Source: Anaerolineae bacterium
Lineage (GTDB): Bacteria; Chloroflexota; Anaerolineae; UBA1429
Reading direction: 5' to 3'
Assembly: GCA_007118555.1 (NCBI GenBank)
Contig: SKRJ01000063.1
Location: forward strand, 1-5,557
Length of the DNA stretch: 5,557 nucleotides
The position numbers and the translations under genes were made by a program. Positions 5,062 to 5,557 of the stretch are shown here, piece by piece. The notes under the pieces were generated by a model, which was not told the origin of the DNA, did no database searches, and saw only the letters and a list, made by a program, of their open reading frames with translations. Within the stretch, counting starts at the first letter, position 1. Each line of letters starts with the position of its first letter.

Positions 5062-5557
5062 ATGTCCGATCATCCGTTTCTGGAGCGTCTCGAGCGCGGC
5101 GCGTTGTTGGCCGATGGTGCCATGGGCACCGAGCTGTACGGCCGGGGCGTCTCGCCCAGCCAATGCTATGACGCCCTCAACCTGTCCGATCCCGAGCTGG
5201 TCCAGCGCGTCCACATCGACTATCTCTGCGCCGGGGCCGAGCTGATCGAGACCAACACCTTTGGCGCGAACGGCGCCAAGCTCGCTGCCTTTGGCCACGA
5301 GGCCAGGGTGCGGGAGATCAACCGGCAGGGGGGGCGCCTGGCTCGCTATGCCCGGGACATTGCCGGGAGCACGGCGTTTATCGCCGGTGCCATCGGGCCG
5401 CTGGGCGCACCGCTCGGTCCTCTGGGCGAGATCGACGCCGACCGGGCGCGGGCCCTGTTTCGGGAGCAGCTCGACGGGCTCTTGGATGGCGGCGTGGATC
5501 TGATCCTGCTGGAGACGTTCAGCGATCTCAACATGCTCTGCCTGGCGGCCGAGGTCG
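5062..5557 (+). CDS. Homocysteine S-methyltransferase, 5' part (runs off the right edge)
   Basis: The first 165 codons fit the N-terminus of a homocysteine S-methyltransferase TIM barrel, the domain that moves a methyl group to homocysteine to make methionine in the cytoplasm. Visible hallmarks are DGAMGTELY (Asp 18-Gly-Ala-Met-Gly-Thr), the second-strand motif ETNTFGAN at 63-70, GAIGP at 109-113 and LLETFSD with Glu 151. The zinc-binding Cys residues of the family lie further on and are outside the window. The start resembles that of two-domain enzymes joining this domain to methylenetetrahydrofolate reductase, but a single-domain enzyme or a MetH-type protein cannot be ruled out. GGAG at 5051-5054 is 7 nt before ATG 5062; the in-frame ATG at 5056 is too close to it. 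The long leader suggests methionine-linked control. Confidence 0.85.
   Translation, partial: MSDHPFLERLERGALLADGAMGTELYGRGVSPSQCYDALNLSDPELVQRVHIDYLCAGAELIETNTFGANGAKLAAFGHEARVREINRQGGRLARYARDIAGSTAFIAGAIGPLGAPLGPLGEIDADRARALFREQLDGLLDGGVDLILLETFSDLNMLCLAAEV

Noticed and set aside
4994..5245. Forward open frame overlapping the methyltransferase start
   Set aside because: It is in another frame from the clear family match beginning at 5062 and has no recognisable features.

Overview
The window is GC-rich bacterial DNA. Every gene I can support lies on the + strand. Shine-Dalgarno sites are clear and the promoters have TATAAT-type -10 boxes. Two lipoprotein signal peptides, a Thr/Pro/Glu tether of the 'TPTPTP' kind and a tandem-repeat lipoprotein together suggest a Chloroflexota-like organism (Anaerolineae/Caldilineae style). 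That assignment is inference from style, not from a marker gene.

Layout: (1) bases 1-75 hold the possible end of an upstream gene and the ribosome binding site of the next one. (2) 76-1773 is an ABC-F ATPase gene interrupted by one in-frame TAG at 1303-1305; the frame stays open and family-like on both sides. The stop falls where the second ATPase domain should carry its Q-loop glutamine, one C-to-T change from CAG. (3) An extended -10 promoter at 1787-1795 starts just after the ABC-F stop and drives a secreted lipoprotein (1834-3300). This is built from four repeats of exactly 95 residues, each with two Cys at fixed positions, and ends at a strong stem-loop terminator. (4) A second extended -10 promoter (3432-3440), inside an inverted repeat, drives a lipoprotein-anchored glucose/sorbosone-dehydrogenase-type beta-propeller (3482-4819), which ends at a 16-bp perfect stem-loop. 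(5) A third extended -10 promoter (4906-4914) is followed by a leader of about 140 nt with small hairpins, then by the 5' part of a homocysteine S-methyltransferase gene (5062 to the right edge).

The genes look like separate transcription units rather than one pathway: a translation-associated ATPase, two surface lipoproteins and a methionine-synthesis enzyme. Each of the last three has its own promoter, and the two lipoprotein genes are closed by stem-loops. I found no CRISPR array, tRNA, rRNA, insertion sequence or phage gene.

Nothing here is clearly a new multi-gene system. The items most worth a second look are the amber codon at the Q-loop position, the four-repeat Cys-paired lipoprotein, the long structured leader before the methionine gene, and a vicinal Cys pair in the putative PQQ-dehydrogenase-like protein.
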